A program made the position numbers and the translations under genes. From the NCBI RefSeq assembly GCF_009939225.1, contig NZ_JAACJR010000009.1, positions 124,001 through 188,000 of the forward strand: a stretch of DNA of 64,000 nucleotides, written 5' to 3'. The notes under the pieces were generated by a model. The model had not been told where the DNA came from. It saw only the letters and a program-made list of their open reading frames with translations, and ran no database searches. The stretch comes from Sediminibacterium soli (lineage in GTDB: Bacteria; Bacteroidota; Bacteroidia; Chitinophagales; Chitinophagaceae). Below are positions 52,539 through 61,817 of the stretch, piece by piece. Numbering within the stretch: position 1 is the first letter of the stretch; the number at the start of each line of letters is the position of its first letter.

Positions 52539-54839
52539 ATGAAACAGAATCAACATCTGCGTGTGAAAAAGTACCTGGCATTGGTGATAGCGTGTTTACT
52601 GGTTGGTTTTGTGCAGGGACAGAAATCCACCGGCTTCGGTAACCCCGCACAAATGTCTGACCAGGATGTTTTGATGATGTGGCAGCAGGCGCAGCGCAGC
52701 GGGCGTTCGGACAACGAAGCCATTCAGCAGCTTATCCGCAGCGGGATGAACCCCATGCAGGTGAACAGTTTCAAGAAACGACTTACCCAGGCGCAGGCAT
52801 CTTCTAAAACCACCCGGAAAGGCCAGATAACGGATACAGCGGCATTTATGCGCGACAGCGGCTGGGTGAAAGCCGTTCCCCAGCTGCGCACTGCCTCGCC
52901 CTATTACGGCTTCGATTTCTTCAATAACCCGAACATTTCTTTTGAAGAGTCGATGAACATCAACCCGCCGAAGACCTACCTGCTCGGTCCGGGCGATGTA
53001 CTGACGGTTACCCTTACCGGTCTTAACGAAACATCCGTTACTGACAGGATCGCCCGGGATGGCGGCTTCCAGGTACCGCATGGCGATATCATCAACCTCA
53101 GCGGACTTACCCTGGACCAGGCCCAGCAAAAGATCAGGGAAAAAATGAGGCCGGCTTACCCTGCGCTCGGCAGCGGTCAGACAAAGCTTTTCATTACACT
53201 CGATAATGCGCGTTACATCAATGTATACATCATCGGCGAAGCGGTAAGACCGGGTAAGTACACGGTTTCCGCACTGTCGGGTTTCTTCAATGTGCTGTAC
53301 CTTTCGAACGGTCCTTCATCGCAGGGCTCGCTGCGGAAGCTGGAACTGATCAGGAACAACAAACTGGTTACAACGGTGGATTTTTACAGCTTCCTGCAGA
53401 AGGGAATATTCAATAACGAGATCAGGCTGGAAGACCAGGACATCATACGCATACCGGTGTATGCAAAAAGAGTTACGCTGAACGGACATGTAAAAAGACC
53501 GGCCATTTATGAAATGCTGGAAAAAGAAACCCTTGCCGACCTGATCGGTTATGCCGGCGGCTTTGAAGGCGATGCCTATACGGAGGTGGCGAAAGTAACG
53601 CAGGTGGGCGGAGGCGAAAGAAAGATAAGGGACATCAACAGGATCGACTACCCCAATTTCATTCCGCTGAATGCAGACTCGGTTTATATCGGCCAGGTAC
53701 TGTCTACCTTTGAGAACCGCGTAATTGTTGAAGGCGCCGTGCGCAGACCCGGATCTTATGAATTGACAAACGGTCTGACGCTGTCGAAACTGATAGACAA
53801 CGCCGCAGGTCTGCGCGAAGATGCTTTTACCGCGGTTGGCTATATCAAGCGACGTAAAACGGATAATGCCGAAAGAGAACTGATCTCGTTCAACCCGCGA
53901 GACCTGAAAAATGCAGCGGCGGATATTGCCCTGCAAAAAGACGATTCCGTATACATTGCTTCAAGAGACAGCCTGCGGGATATCCCAAGGATTACCCTTG
54001 CAGGCAATGTAAGAAATCCCGGCGTTTTTGAATTCAGGAAAGGCCTGACGCTTGAAGATGCGATACTGATGGCAGGCGGTTTTACCAATGACGCCGCCAA
54101 CCACAAGATCGAAATCTCGAGACTGGAGAAGAACAAAGCCGACACCCTGGCCAACCAGCTGGTGAAAACCATTATTGTCGGCGTTGACTCATCGCTTGCC
54201 GGCACGCCAAGAACCGCACTGCAGCCCCTTGATTATATTTTCGTGCCCAGGCTGTTGAACTACCGTGTACTGGGCAATGTACAGGTTAGAGGAGAGGTAT
54301 TGAATGCCGGCGATTACACGCTGGAAAGACGGGACGAAACTGTTCAGGATGTGATCGCAAGGGCAGGCGGAATTTCGCCGTACGCTTCGGTAGCCAATAC
54401 CCAGGTATACCGCAACGGGGTGCGTGTTGCCACCACTATTTTTTCCGGCGATAAAAGCAGCGACCGGTTCCTTCTCTTGCCTGGCGACAGTGTTTTTATT
54501 CCGAGAGAAATTCCGTTTGTAGAAGTGCAGGGTGCGGTATTCAACCCGCAGATGCTGCGTTATGACTCTGATAATTTCCTTTCGTATATTTCGGAAGCGG
54601 GCGGCACCACTGATAAAGGCAACCTGAAAAAAGCCTATGTGCAGTATAGCAATGGCATCAACAAAAAGATCCGCCATTTTCTGTTTTTCAGGAACTATCC
54701 GAAAGTGCGGCCGGGAAGTAAGATCATTGTTCCGGAAAAAACACCGGGAGAAAGAAGAGGATTATCTGTTGTAGAAGTATCAGCGCTCGCCGGTGTATTG
54801 TCGGCACTGGTGGGTATGATCGCCGTATTGAAAAAATAA
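52539..54839 (+). CDS. Polysaccharide export protein, Wza-like with multiple SLBB domains
   Basis: A 766-residue outer-membrane export component. A signal peptide ends near VQGQ (about 28), then a Gln-rich region, a Poly_export domain around 145-225 (NPPKTYLLGPGDVLTVTLTG ... DGGFQVPHGDIINLSGLTLDQAQ), then several SLBB repeats. Examples are YIIGEAVRPGKYTVSALSG, VTLNGHVKRPAIYEML, VIVEGAVRRPGSYELTNGLT, ITLAGNVRNPGVFEFRKGLT and VQVRGEVLNAGDYTLERRDE. A hydrophobic segment near the end (VVEVSALAGVLSALVGMIAVL) may cross the membrane. It is about twice the size of E. coli Wza because of extra SLBB repeats. Confidence 0.93.
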   Translation: MKQNQHLRVKKYLALVIACLLVGFVQGQKSTGFGNPAQMSDQDVLMMWQQAQRSGRSDNEAIQQLIRSGMNPMQVNSFKKRLTQAQASSKTTRKGQITDTAAFMRDSGWVKAVPQLRTASPYYGFDFFNNPNISFEESMNINPPKTYLLGPGDVLTVTLTGLNETSVTDRIARDGGFQVPHGDIINLSGLTLDQAQQKIREKMRPAYPALGSGQTKLFITLDNARYINVYIIGEAVRPGKYTVSALSGFFNVLYLSNGPSSQGSLRKLELIRNNKLVTTVDFYSFLQKGIFNNEIRLEDQDIIRIPVYAKRVTLNGHVKRPAIYEMLEKETLADLIGYAGGFEGDAYTEVAKVTQVGGGERKIRDINRIDYPNFIPLNADSVYIGQVLSTFENRVIVEGAVRRPGSYELTNGLTLSKLIDNAAGLREDAFTAVGYIKRRKTDNAERELISFNPRDLKNAAADIALQKDDSVYIASRDSLRDIPRITLAGNVRNPGVFEFRKGLTLEDAILMAGGFTNDAANHKIEISRLEKNKADTLANQLVKTIIVGVDSSLAGTPRTALQPLDYIFVPRLLNYRVLGNVQVRGEVLNAGDYTLERRDETVQDVIARAGGISPYASVANTQVYRNGVRVATTIFSGDKSSDRFLLLPGDSVFIPREIPFVEVQGAVFNPQMLRYDSDNFLSYISEAGGTTDKGNLKKAYVQYSNGINKKIRHFLFFRNYPKVRPGSKIIVPEKTPGERRGLSVVEVSALAGVLSALVGMIAVLKK

Positions 54840-54867
54840 CCCAATCAAAAAGGAATCTGTGCCATTC

Positions 54868-55947
54868 ATGAATACAGCAAGTACGAACCACCCTTTGCTT
54901 CCGGAGGACGAGTCTTTTTCGATAAAAAAAGAACTGCAGAGCCTTGCTGTCACCACCCGCTCGATACTTATTGAGCGGTGGCGTTTGCTGGCTGTTGTCG
55001 CTTGCCTTGGCATCGTAGGGGGACTGCTGTTTTACTGGATAAAACCCGTTTCCTATACATCGCGTACAACATTTATCGTGGAGGAATCAAAAGGTGCTGG
55101 ATCACTGGCATCTCTTGCCGGCCAGTTTGGTTTTGACCTGGGAAGTTTAGGCAGCAGCTCAACAAGTGGGTTATTGGGTGGAGACAATGTGATGGAACTG
55201 GTAAAAAGCCATTCGCTTATTCGCAAAACATTACTTACTTCCTATGACAGCGCCGCACCGGCCGTTTCCATTGCAGATAAATACGCGGAATTGATGAAAT
55301 GGAAAACCAAGTGGGCAAAAAGCGGCAAAATAGGAAGAACCATCAATTTTACAGCGGGCAGCCAGTCGCTCGACAGAACCACCGACAGCCTGCTTCAGAA
55401 GATGATCGCCCGGATCATACAATCGGATATCGACATTTCCAAACCGGATAAGAAACTTGGTTTCTTTGCGTTGAACGTGACCATGCGTGATGAGAGAGCG
55501 AGTCTGCTGTTCTCCCGCCGTTTGCTGAAAGCGGCTGCAGACCTGTATATAGAAACCAAAACAAAACGGATCGTAAATAACGTAAACAGGCTGCAGGCAA
55601 AAGCGGACAGTCTTGAAAGAAACCTGAACAGGAAGACCTATTCAGCCGCAACCACAGACCGGTTGCTGCTTGATGCCAATCCTGCCTACGCTGCACCCGA
55701 AGCCTCTGCTGAAATATCCAGCCGCGATAAATATATGCAGGCGACCATATATGCGGAGATCGTTAAAAATCTTGAAATCAGTAAAACAGCGCTGATGCAG
55801 GAAACACCCACCATACAGGTTGTGGATTCGCCCGAGATACCGCTTAAAGACAATAAGGTAGACTGGTGGATCTTTGCTATCAGCGGGTTGCTGCTTGCCG
55901 ATTTTGCGGCACTGATCTTACTGATGATAATGCGAAAAGCAAGTTGA
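54868..55947 (+). CDS. Chain-length determinant/co-polymerase (Wzz-like)
   Basis: A 359-residue polysaccharide co-polymerase with two terminal helices (about 34-54 and 333-354) around a periplasmic domain that includes SLAGQFGFDLGSLGSSSTSGLLGGDNVMELVKSHSLIRKTLL and a coiled segment (VNRLQAKADSLERNLN). The Pro-rich start of the second helix, VDSPEIPLKDNKVDWW, is the family mark. There is no C-terminal tyrosine-kinase domain, so it is Wzz-like rather than Wzc-like, and any kinase is outside the window. The ATG at 54868 is preferred over a GTG at 54859. It starts 28 nt after the Wza-like gene. Confidence 0.9.
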   Translation: MNTASTNHPLLPEDESFSIKKELQSLAVTTRSILIERWRLLAVVACLGIVGGLLFYWIKPVSYTSRTTFIVEESKGAGSLASLAGQFGFDLGSLGSSSTSGLLGGDNVMELVKSHSLIRKTLLTSYDSAAPAVSIADKYAELMKWKTKWAKSGKIGRTINFTAGSQSLDRTTDSLLQKMIARIIQSDIDISKPDKKLGFFALNVTMRDERASLLFSRRLLKAAADLYIETKTKRIVNNVNRLQAKADSLERNLNRKTYSAATTDRLLLDANPAYAAPEASAEISSRDKYMQATIYAEIVKNLEISKTALMQETPTIQVVDSPEIPLKDNKVDWWIFAISGLLLADFAALILLMIMRKAS

Positions 55948-55957
55948 TAGCCCGTGT

Positions 55958-56614
55958 ATGAAGGAACTGGTCAAAAAAATAGGTGACAATACCGATAAAC
56001 ACTCCATAGCCCACCAATTCAGGGCCCGGCGTTTTGCATTTTTTCTGAGCCTGCTGAACAAACTGCCCAGGCCTATATCGATACTGGACATAGGCGGCAC
56101 GCTTGCTTTTTGGGACGCCATGGAGTTCAGGGAACCGGATGTTGAAATAACCCTCCTGAACCTGTCTGCGGAACCGGTAAACAGGGCGGGCTTTCGAAGC
56201 ATACAGGGGGATGCCACTGCGCTGTCCTTTACAGACAAATCATTTGATATTGTTTTTTCCAACTCCGTGATCGAACATCTGTACGATACAAGATCACAGG
56301 AAAAAATGGCCGGTGAAGTGCGGCGGGTTGGCAGACATTATTTTATTCAAACACCCAATTACTGGTTCCCTATGGAGCCACACTGGCTGTTCCCATTCTT
56401 CCAGTTCCTGCCTGTTACCATGCGGGTATTTCTCACCAGGCATTTTGCGCTCGGGCACATAAAAAAAATCCGCAACAAAACTGCTGCGGAAAAACAGGTA
56501 TCGGAAATTAAATTACTTACACGGGCAGAAATGGAAATGCTGTTTCCTGAAGCCGGTATCCATTCTGAAAAATTCCTGGGGCTTACTAAATCATTTGTGG
56601 CTTATCGCTTCTAA
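55958..56614 (+). CDS. Class I SAM-dependent methyltransferase
   Basis: A 218-residue methyltransferase with the SAM-site SILDIGGTLAFWDAM (about 43-57), the acidic strand end ITLLNLS, GDATALSFTDKSFDIVFSNSVIEHL and the substrate-side FIQTPNYWFPMEPHWLFPFFQFLP. No zinc ribbon is present, unlike the methyltransferase at about 40 kb. It likely methylates the polysaccharide or a precursor. It begins 10 nt after the Wzz-like stop, and its own stop abuts the stop of the minus-strand Wzi-like gene with no gap and no visible terminator. Confidence 0.88.
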   Translation: MKELVKKIGDNTDKHSIAHQFRARRFAFFLSLLNKLPRPISILDIGGTLAFWDAMEFREPDVEITLLNLSAEPVNRAGFRSIQGDATALSFTDKSFDIVFSNSVIEHLYDTRSQEKMAGEVRRVGRHYFIQTPNYWFPMEPHWLFPFFQFLPVTMRVFLTRHFALGHIKKIRNKTAAEKQVSEIKLLTRAEMEMLFPEAGIHSEKFLGLTKSFVAYRF

Positions 56615-58300
56615 TCAGAATCGGTAGCTCAGACCCAGCTTACCGGAAAGATTGAGCACTTCATTACCCGGAACAAAAAAATCGTTGGGGTTAACCTGTA
56701 TGATCAGCCACCTATAGTTGTAGGAACGGATAATGCCCAGTTGTGCCGAAACATACAAGGGACCAAAATTCCAGTCTGCCTTACATGTGGCGGAAAGATC
56801 AATCCAGTGACGGCGGAAGTCCTGGGTATATTCAAAAGCGTAATAATAGTAATCGCTGTTATACCGAACACGTTCCAGCTGCAGACCAATGCGTTTCAGT
56901 CCTTTTACCCAGCTTATTTCCATGGTCTGGCTGTTGCTGCCCGGCCCTATCCCGGCGCCGATCACCTGTCCCATCTGCGTATATCCCTGGCGAACATACC
57001 GATCCGTATACCAGCTGTCGGGATCGCGTATCAGCTCGGCCGTGGGTGCCTGCATCTGTGTGAATTCTGCAACAAGCTGTATATATGCCTGGTTGCGGGT
57101 TGGAAAAAGTTTTCGCAGTCCCGCAACGTATGCCCTCCTATAATCTTCTGTCTGTATCACATTCCATGGCATCAAAGAAATATCTTTTCTGCCCAGCTCG
57201 ATATACACTTCTGCGTGCTCGGATGGCAACACATAGCGAGCGAAAAGAGAACCCATGGAAGCTTTTTTTCGCTCTCTTTCAGTTTTGGTACGCACACGTC
57301 CGAAAAATCCCTGTAACGGCAATACATCAAGTATGCTGGAAATATCTGAATGATAGAGATAGGAGGTCTTGGCGAAGCCGAGGTACAGGTTAGGCAGCCA
57401 TTTGGGCTGCCAGGAAAGCGTCATGCCGGTGATATAACGCCATTCATTGCGCTTTGGCTGGTACAAAAAATTACCGGCAGTGTCGATACTGAAAAGACGC
57501 GGCGGCAGCATACCGCTTTCTTCGAGCCTGCCTGCGATAACCTGTCCTTCAAATGTCCCGATGCCGGTCTTAACAGGTCGTATGGTATTAAAGGTCAGGT
57601 GTCCGAAGCCGGGTGCATTGGTGCCCATCACAAGCGCGTTACGCCAACCCGGTCCCCACCACATATTCTCGGTAGAAACGCCTGCCTCAAAAGACCTGAA
57701 CCGGTACTTGATATGCGACTGACCCAGAAATATTTTCTGGTATGTTTTCTCACCAAACCCTGACGGGATATCTGATGTATTGAGAAAACGATAGTAGTTT
57801 GCCCAGGCGCGTGTTCCGAGTTGCTGCGAAAGCTGTTCAAAGGGGGGATTGGCTGCATATACGAACTCAGGCATCAGCTGCACCGAAATATGTTTTCCCA
57901 ACTGCGCATAACCACCTGCGGATAATAAGGACTGGTATCCTTTTGCCGGGATCATTGCGCCATCATTCCATTCATAGGGAAGCCTGGTATTGTACTGCTG
58001 GACAGCGGAAACCGGAAGAAATCCTGCTTTCACAAAACCCGAAGAAACAGAAAGGGGTTTTGTGATCCCGACCAGGGAATCGAATGCATCCAGTGAGACG
58101 CGGTTGGGGTTAAGAGCGTAGGACCATCCATGCTGAAAACCGGATACCAGCTGCAGGTTACGTCCCTGGTTACGCAATACCTCACTGGAGAACGATTGTG
58201 CAGACAGCAATACAGGAAACAGCATTCCGATACCGCAAATGATACCGTGCCGGATGGTCTTGCAAAAAGATTGCGTATATGCTCTGTAAAATATTTTCAA
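56615..58300 (-). CDS. Wzi-like capsule assembly outer-membrane protein (second copy)
   Basis: A 561-residue exported protein: signal peptide to about residue 35 (VLLSAQ), then alternating strands with the family blocks FVKAGFLPVSAVQQYNTRLPYEWNDGAMIPAKGYQSLLSAGGYAQLGKHISVQLMPEFVYAANP and GVSTENMWWGPGWRNALVMGTNAPGFGHL. Both blocks recur in the next protein, so the two are paralogues. The start is a TTG directly following the stop of the neighbouring Wzi-like gene (no spacing), so translation is probably coupled; no in-frame ATG gives a full signal peptide. Confidence 0.85.
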   Translation of the reverse strand: MKIFYRAYTQSFCKTIRHGIICGIGMLFPVLLSAQSFSSEVLRNQGRNLQLVSGFQHGWSYALNPNRVSLDAFDSLVGITKPLSVSSGFVKAGFLPVSAVQQYNTRLPYEWNDGAMIPAKGYQSLLSAGGYAQLGKHISVQLMPEFVYAANPPFEQLSQQLGTRAWANYYRFLNTSDIPSGFGEKTYQKIFLGQSHIKYRFRSFEAGVSTENMWWGPGWRNALVMGTNAPGFGHLTFNTIRPVKTGIGTFEGQVIAGRLEESGMLPPRLFSIDTAGNFLYQPKRNEWRYITGMTLSWQPKWLPNLYLGFAKTSYLYHSDISSILDVLPLQGFFGRVRTKTERERKKASMGSLFARYVLPSEHAEVYIELGRKDISLMPWNVIQTEDYRRAYVAGLRKLFPTRNQAYIQLVAEFTQMQAPTAELIRDPDSWYTDRYVRQGYTQMGQVIGAGIGPGSNSQTMEISWVKGLKRIGLQLERVRYNSDYYYYAFEYTQDFRRHWIDLSATCKADWNFGPLYVSAQLGIIRSYNYRWLIIQVNPNDFFVPGNEVLNLSGKLGLSYRF

Positions 58301-59818
58301 TTACCTGATATTGTATTGTATCGCCAGCCGTGCATGCATATTCAATACGCTGTTTCCCGATTGCCAGATATAACTGTTTGTTTTGATCAATTGCAGCAGT
58401 CCCGAGAAAACAAATTGCCTGTACTGCCAGCGGGGTGCAACACCCAGGCCGAGATCAACCCATTTAACGCTTCTGTTCACAGGATCGCGATTAATTCTTT
58501 CCAGGATAAAACCAAGTCGTTTGGGGCCATTCACCCAGGTCATATCCACGGATAATACATTTGCACCGTATCCTGCCCCGGCGCCAAGTATCTGGTTATA
58601 GTGGGTGTACCCCTCAACCAGCTGGCCATGCACATACCAGTTACCGGCGTTACGAACCATCCAATCCGGCGTCTGGCTCATTTGCGTCAATTCCAAACCC
58701 AGTTCGATCCTTTTGCCGGCTGATCTCGGGATGATCTTTCTGAACCCTGCGAGGTAGGCGGCAGAATGACTGGGTCCCATAGCGTAATCCCTAAAGTTCA
58801 CGCCGTAATCGTTAAACCCGTATTCTGCGTATACTTCAAAATGCGCTTTGGGAAATACCCAGCGAAAGAAGAACGAAGCCAGCTGGTCACGGCTGAGAGA
58901 GTCCTCGCTGAGTGCCCCATTCTTTTGCACCGACAAAGCCAGCACGGGAAAATAGCGTTCAAAGAAAGCCGATGGCGCACCGGAATTGGTACCCGTATAG
59001 GTCTGTATCGACCTGGTAAAGCCAAGAAACAAACCAGGAACCCATTTGGGTTGGTAACTGATCACGAGACTATTGAGGTAACGCCTGTTAGCGCCAACCT
59101 TGCTTAACCTAAAATTGGTGTTCTCAAATGCATAAGTGGAATCGGCAGAAAGCCATCCACCCATAAGCTGCCATTCAAAACTGCCGATAAATGTTTTGCC
59201 CGGCTTACGAGATCTAAAGAACAGATGCGGGAAACCCGGTGCGTTATTGCTCATCAGAAGCGAGCTGTGCACGCCCGGTCCCCACCACATATTTTCGCTT
59301 GAAACACCGGCGGCAACTTTTCCAACATTCAGTTGAAGATAGGATTGACCGGGAAAGAGTTTCGTAAAGTTTTTGGATTTGCCGGTTCCATATTCAGCAG
59401 AGGAAGGGAACGCAGGATTGGCGGCGAAAACAAATTCGGGCTGGAGTTGTATCTCAACAGGCCCGATTACAGAACGAATTCCTGCGCTGAACATCGCCTG
59501 GTAACCCTTCGCGCCGATCATGGCACCATCGTTCCAGCCATAAGGGTGATGGCTGTTAAATTGCTGCACAAAAGACAGCGGAAGCACCACCAGTCTTTTA
59601 CGGATTCCTGGCAGCAGACCAACACTATCCGGTTCAACAACCGCACTGGTACGGTTGATCGTGAAAGAGGATGCAGAATCCGAGTTGTTCAGCAACTGTG
59701 AAGTCCGGAGATCGAGGATATTACCCGGCAATCCGTGCATTTCCTGCGCACTAACCATGCAGGGCAATCCGGCAAGAAGGCAACAGGTGAATAGGACTGA
59801 AAAAAGATTTGGCTTCAC
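58301..59818 (-). CDS. Wzi-like capsule assembly outer-membrane protein (third copy)
   Basis: A 505-residue exported beta-rich protein: signal peptide about 1-24 (CMVSAQ), then SFVQQFNSHHPYGWNDGAMIGAKGYQAMFSAG, QLQPEFVFAANPAF and GVSSENMWWGPGVHSSLLMSNNAPGFPHLFF. These match the second copy nearly block for block. It starts at a GTG after an in-frame TAA, so no longer start exists. It is 6 nt from the PglF-like gene, so the two Wzi-like genes belong to the bacillosamine operon. Confidence 0.85.
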   Translation of the reverse strand: MKPNLFSVLFTCCLLAGLPCMVSAQEMHGLPGNILDLRTSQLLNNSDSASSFTINRTSAVVEPDSVGLLPGIRKRLVVLPLSFVQQFNSHHPYGWNDGAMIGAKGYQAMFSAGIRSVIGPVEIQLQPEFVFAANPAFPSSAEYGTGKSKNFTKLFPGQSYLQLNVGKVAAGVSSENMWWGPGVHSSLLMSNNAPGFPHLFFRSRKPGKTFIGSFEWQLMGGWLSADSTYAFENTNFRLSKVGANRRYLNSLVISYQPKWVPGLFLGFTRSIQTYTGTNSGAPSAFFERYFPVLALSVQKNGALSEDSLSRDQLASFFFRWVFPKAHFEVYAEYGFNDYGVNFRDYAMGPSHSAAYLAGFRKIIPRSAGKRIELGLELTQMSQTPDWMVRNAGNWYVHGQLVEGYTHYNQILGAGAGYGANVLSVDMTWVNGPKRLGFILERINRDPVNRSVKWVDLGLGVAPRWQYRQFVFSGLLQLIKTNSYIWQSGNSVLNMHARLAIQYNIR

Positions 59819-59824
59819 TTAAGT

Positions 59825-61759
59825 CTAAATTGCCCGCGTAATGGAGACTACTTTGTTTTCCTGTTTATCCAGGCTTTCAAAAATGGAGTTGTTACTGACA
59901 AATTCGGGGACAAGTTCTTTCATTCTGGCAACGATCTGCATGGTGCTTTGTTTTGTCCGCGCCAGCTGAATCAGATCATTGAATTCGTGTTCAATCGAGT
60001 CTGAAGACGGCTGACGGACCTTGGCGATCATGATTTTCTCATGATAGGTAGGCAATGTGTTCTCAGAATCCATCAGCAGTTCCTCGTACAGTTTTTCGCC
60101 GGGGCGCAAACCGGAATATTTGATCTCAACGTCCACTCCCGGGATCAGTCCGTACAAACGGATCATTTTCTTGGCAAGATCAACAATGGGAACGGGTTTA
60201 CCCATATCAAAAACAAAGATCTCACCGCCCTTGCCCATGGAGCCGGCCTCCAGCACCAGCTGGCAGGCCTCTGGGATTGTCATAAAGAAACGGGTGATAT
60301 TCGGATGCGTAACGGTAACCGGACCGCCTTTTTCAATCTGTTCCTTAAAACGGATGATCACCGATCCGTTTGAACCGAGCACATTGCCAAAACGGGTTGT
60401 GATGAATTTGATAGGCGGACGATTGTTCTCCTTTGGTTCAAGGCTAACGCTGTGATGCAGATACTGTACGTATGCCTCAGCCAGTCGCTTAGATGCACCC
60501 ATTACGTTGGTAGGGTTGACGGCTTTATCAGTGGATACCATCACAAAACGCTGTACCTGGTGTTTTACTGCAAGGTCCGCCATCATCTTTGTCCCCATCA
60601 CATTTGTCAGTATCGCCTCTGTGGGCGATAATTCCATCATGGGAACATGTTTATAAGCAGCAGCATGGTAAACATAATGAGGTTTAAATTCCTCGAACAG
60701 TTCTCTCATACGGTGTTCGTTCCTGATATCTCCCAAGTAGGAAATACAGTTCACATCCGTTTTTATTTCTTTTAATTCAAGTTCAAGCTGGTGGAGCGGC
60801 GTTTCGGCCTGATCGCAAAGAATAATAATTTCAGGATGGTATCGCAGCAACTGCCTGACAATTTCACTGCCGATAGAGCCGGCGGCCCCTGTAACCAGGA
60901 TACGCTTGCCGCCGATCTGTGCATCGATCTCGTCGTTGTTTATGCGTATAGGTTCTCTTTCAAGAAGGTTTTCGATTTTGATGGTCTGAAGTTGACGGGC
61001 CGAGAACTGGCCATTTATCCAGCGATCGATGGGGGGGACATTTAGAACTTTGATATTGTGATCAAGACAAAAATCAACCAATTCGTTCTTCTTTGCCGGT
61101 GGAATGGTAAACGCAGCAATAATGAGTTCATCGATCTTCTGTGCGAGAGTAAGTGATTGTAATTCTAAGGTATGATGAATTTTTATACCATCAACTACTT
61201 TCCCCACTTTTCTAACATCGTCCTCAACGAATGCAACAATCGTAGTATTAGAAGAAGAATCGTGTTCCAGAACACGTTTCGTAGCAAATCCCGCCTCTCC
61301 CGCGCCGTAAATAATCACGTTCTTGCGATCCATTTTATAACTACGCAAATATGAAAATGCATATTTGACCAGTACACGATATGATATCAGGAACAGAAAA
61401 CTGAAAAGCGCATTAATAATCAGAGTAACTGGTGAAAACGAAAGTGCACCACCAGAGTTGGAAGATACCAGAGTGATAATAAACAACACGAAAGTTGTCA
61501 TCAATATCGCATAGCAAATGCGAAGTGCATCCTGCAAACCCGTATATCGGATAATACCGGCGTAGGTGCGCACATTAATGAAAACAATAGAGCTGATCAG
61601 GGAGAGAATTAATACGTTACCGCTAAGCTCTCGAAAATTGATCGCCTCCATGGAAAGGTTATAGCGAATCAGGTTGGCAAATATCAGAGCAAAGCAACAA
61701 ATGCCGAGATCGATCAAAAAAATGATCCAACGAGGTACAAAATTAATTTTTTTAATCAT
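59825..61759 (-). CDS. pglF: UDP-GlcNAc 4,6-dehydratase, membrane form (PglF-like)
   Basis: A 644-residue membrane-bound nucleotide-sugar dehydratase. Four predicted helices (about 11-31, 48-63, 82-100 and 111-131) precede a CoA-binding-like domain (IIYGAGEAGFATKR, 149-162) and an extended SDR domain (VTGAAGSIGSEIVRQLL, 289-305). The catalytic motif is STDKAVNPTNVMGASKR: Met420 replaces the usual Tyr, with Lys424, as in PglF and WbpM. PglF converts UDP-GlcNAc into the 4-keto-6-deoxy sugar, the first step of UDP-bacillosamine synthesis. The neighbouring aminotransferase and acetyltransferase support this over a FlnA-type or CapE function. Confidence 0.92.
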   Translation of the reverse strand: MIKKINFVPRWIIFLIDLGICCFALIFANLIRYNLSMEAINFRELSGNVLILSLISSIVFINVRTYAGIIRYTGLQDALRICYAILMTTFVLFIITLVSSNSGGALSFSPVTLIINALFSFLFLISYRVLVKYAFSYLRSYKMDRKNVIIYGAGEAGFATKRVLEHDSSSNTTIVAFVEDDVRKVGKVVDGIKIHHTLELQSLTLAQKIDELIIAAFTIPPAKKNELVDFCLDHNIKVLNVPPIDRWINGQFSARQLQTIKIENLLEREPIRINNDEIDAQIGGKRILVTGAAGSIGSEIVRQLLRYHPEIIILCDQAETPLHQLELELKEIKTDVNCISYLGDIRNEHRMRELFEEFKPHYVYHAAAYKHVPMMELSPTEAILTNVMGTKMMADLAVKHQVQRFVMVSTDKAVNPTNVMGASKRLAEAYVQYLHHSVSLEPKENNRPPIKFITTRFGNVLGSNGSVIIRFKEQIEKGGPVTVTHPNITRFFMTIPEACQLVLEAGSMGKGGEIFVFDMGKPVPIVDLAKKMIRLYGLIPGVDVEIKYSGLRPGEKLYEELLMDSENTLPTYHEKIMIAKVRQPSSDSIEHEFNDLIQLARTKQSTMQIVARMKELVPEFVSNNSIFESLDKQENKVVSITRAI

Positions 61760-61817
61760 ACCGGATCTATATAATCACAAAATAAGTAAAAAAAATGAAT
61801 ATTAAAAACAATATAAA

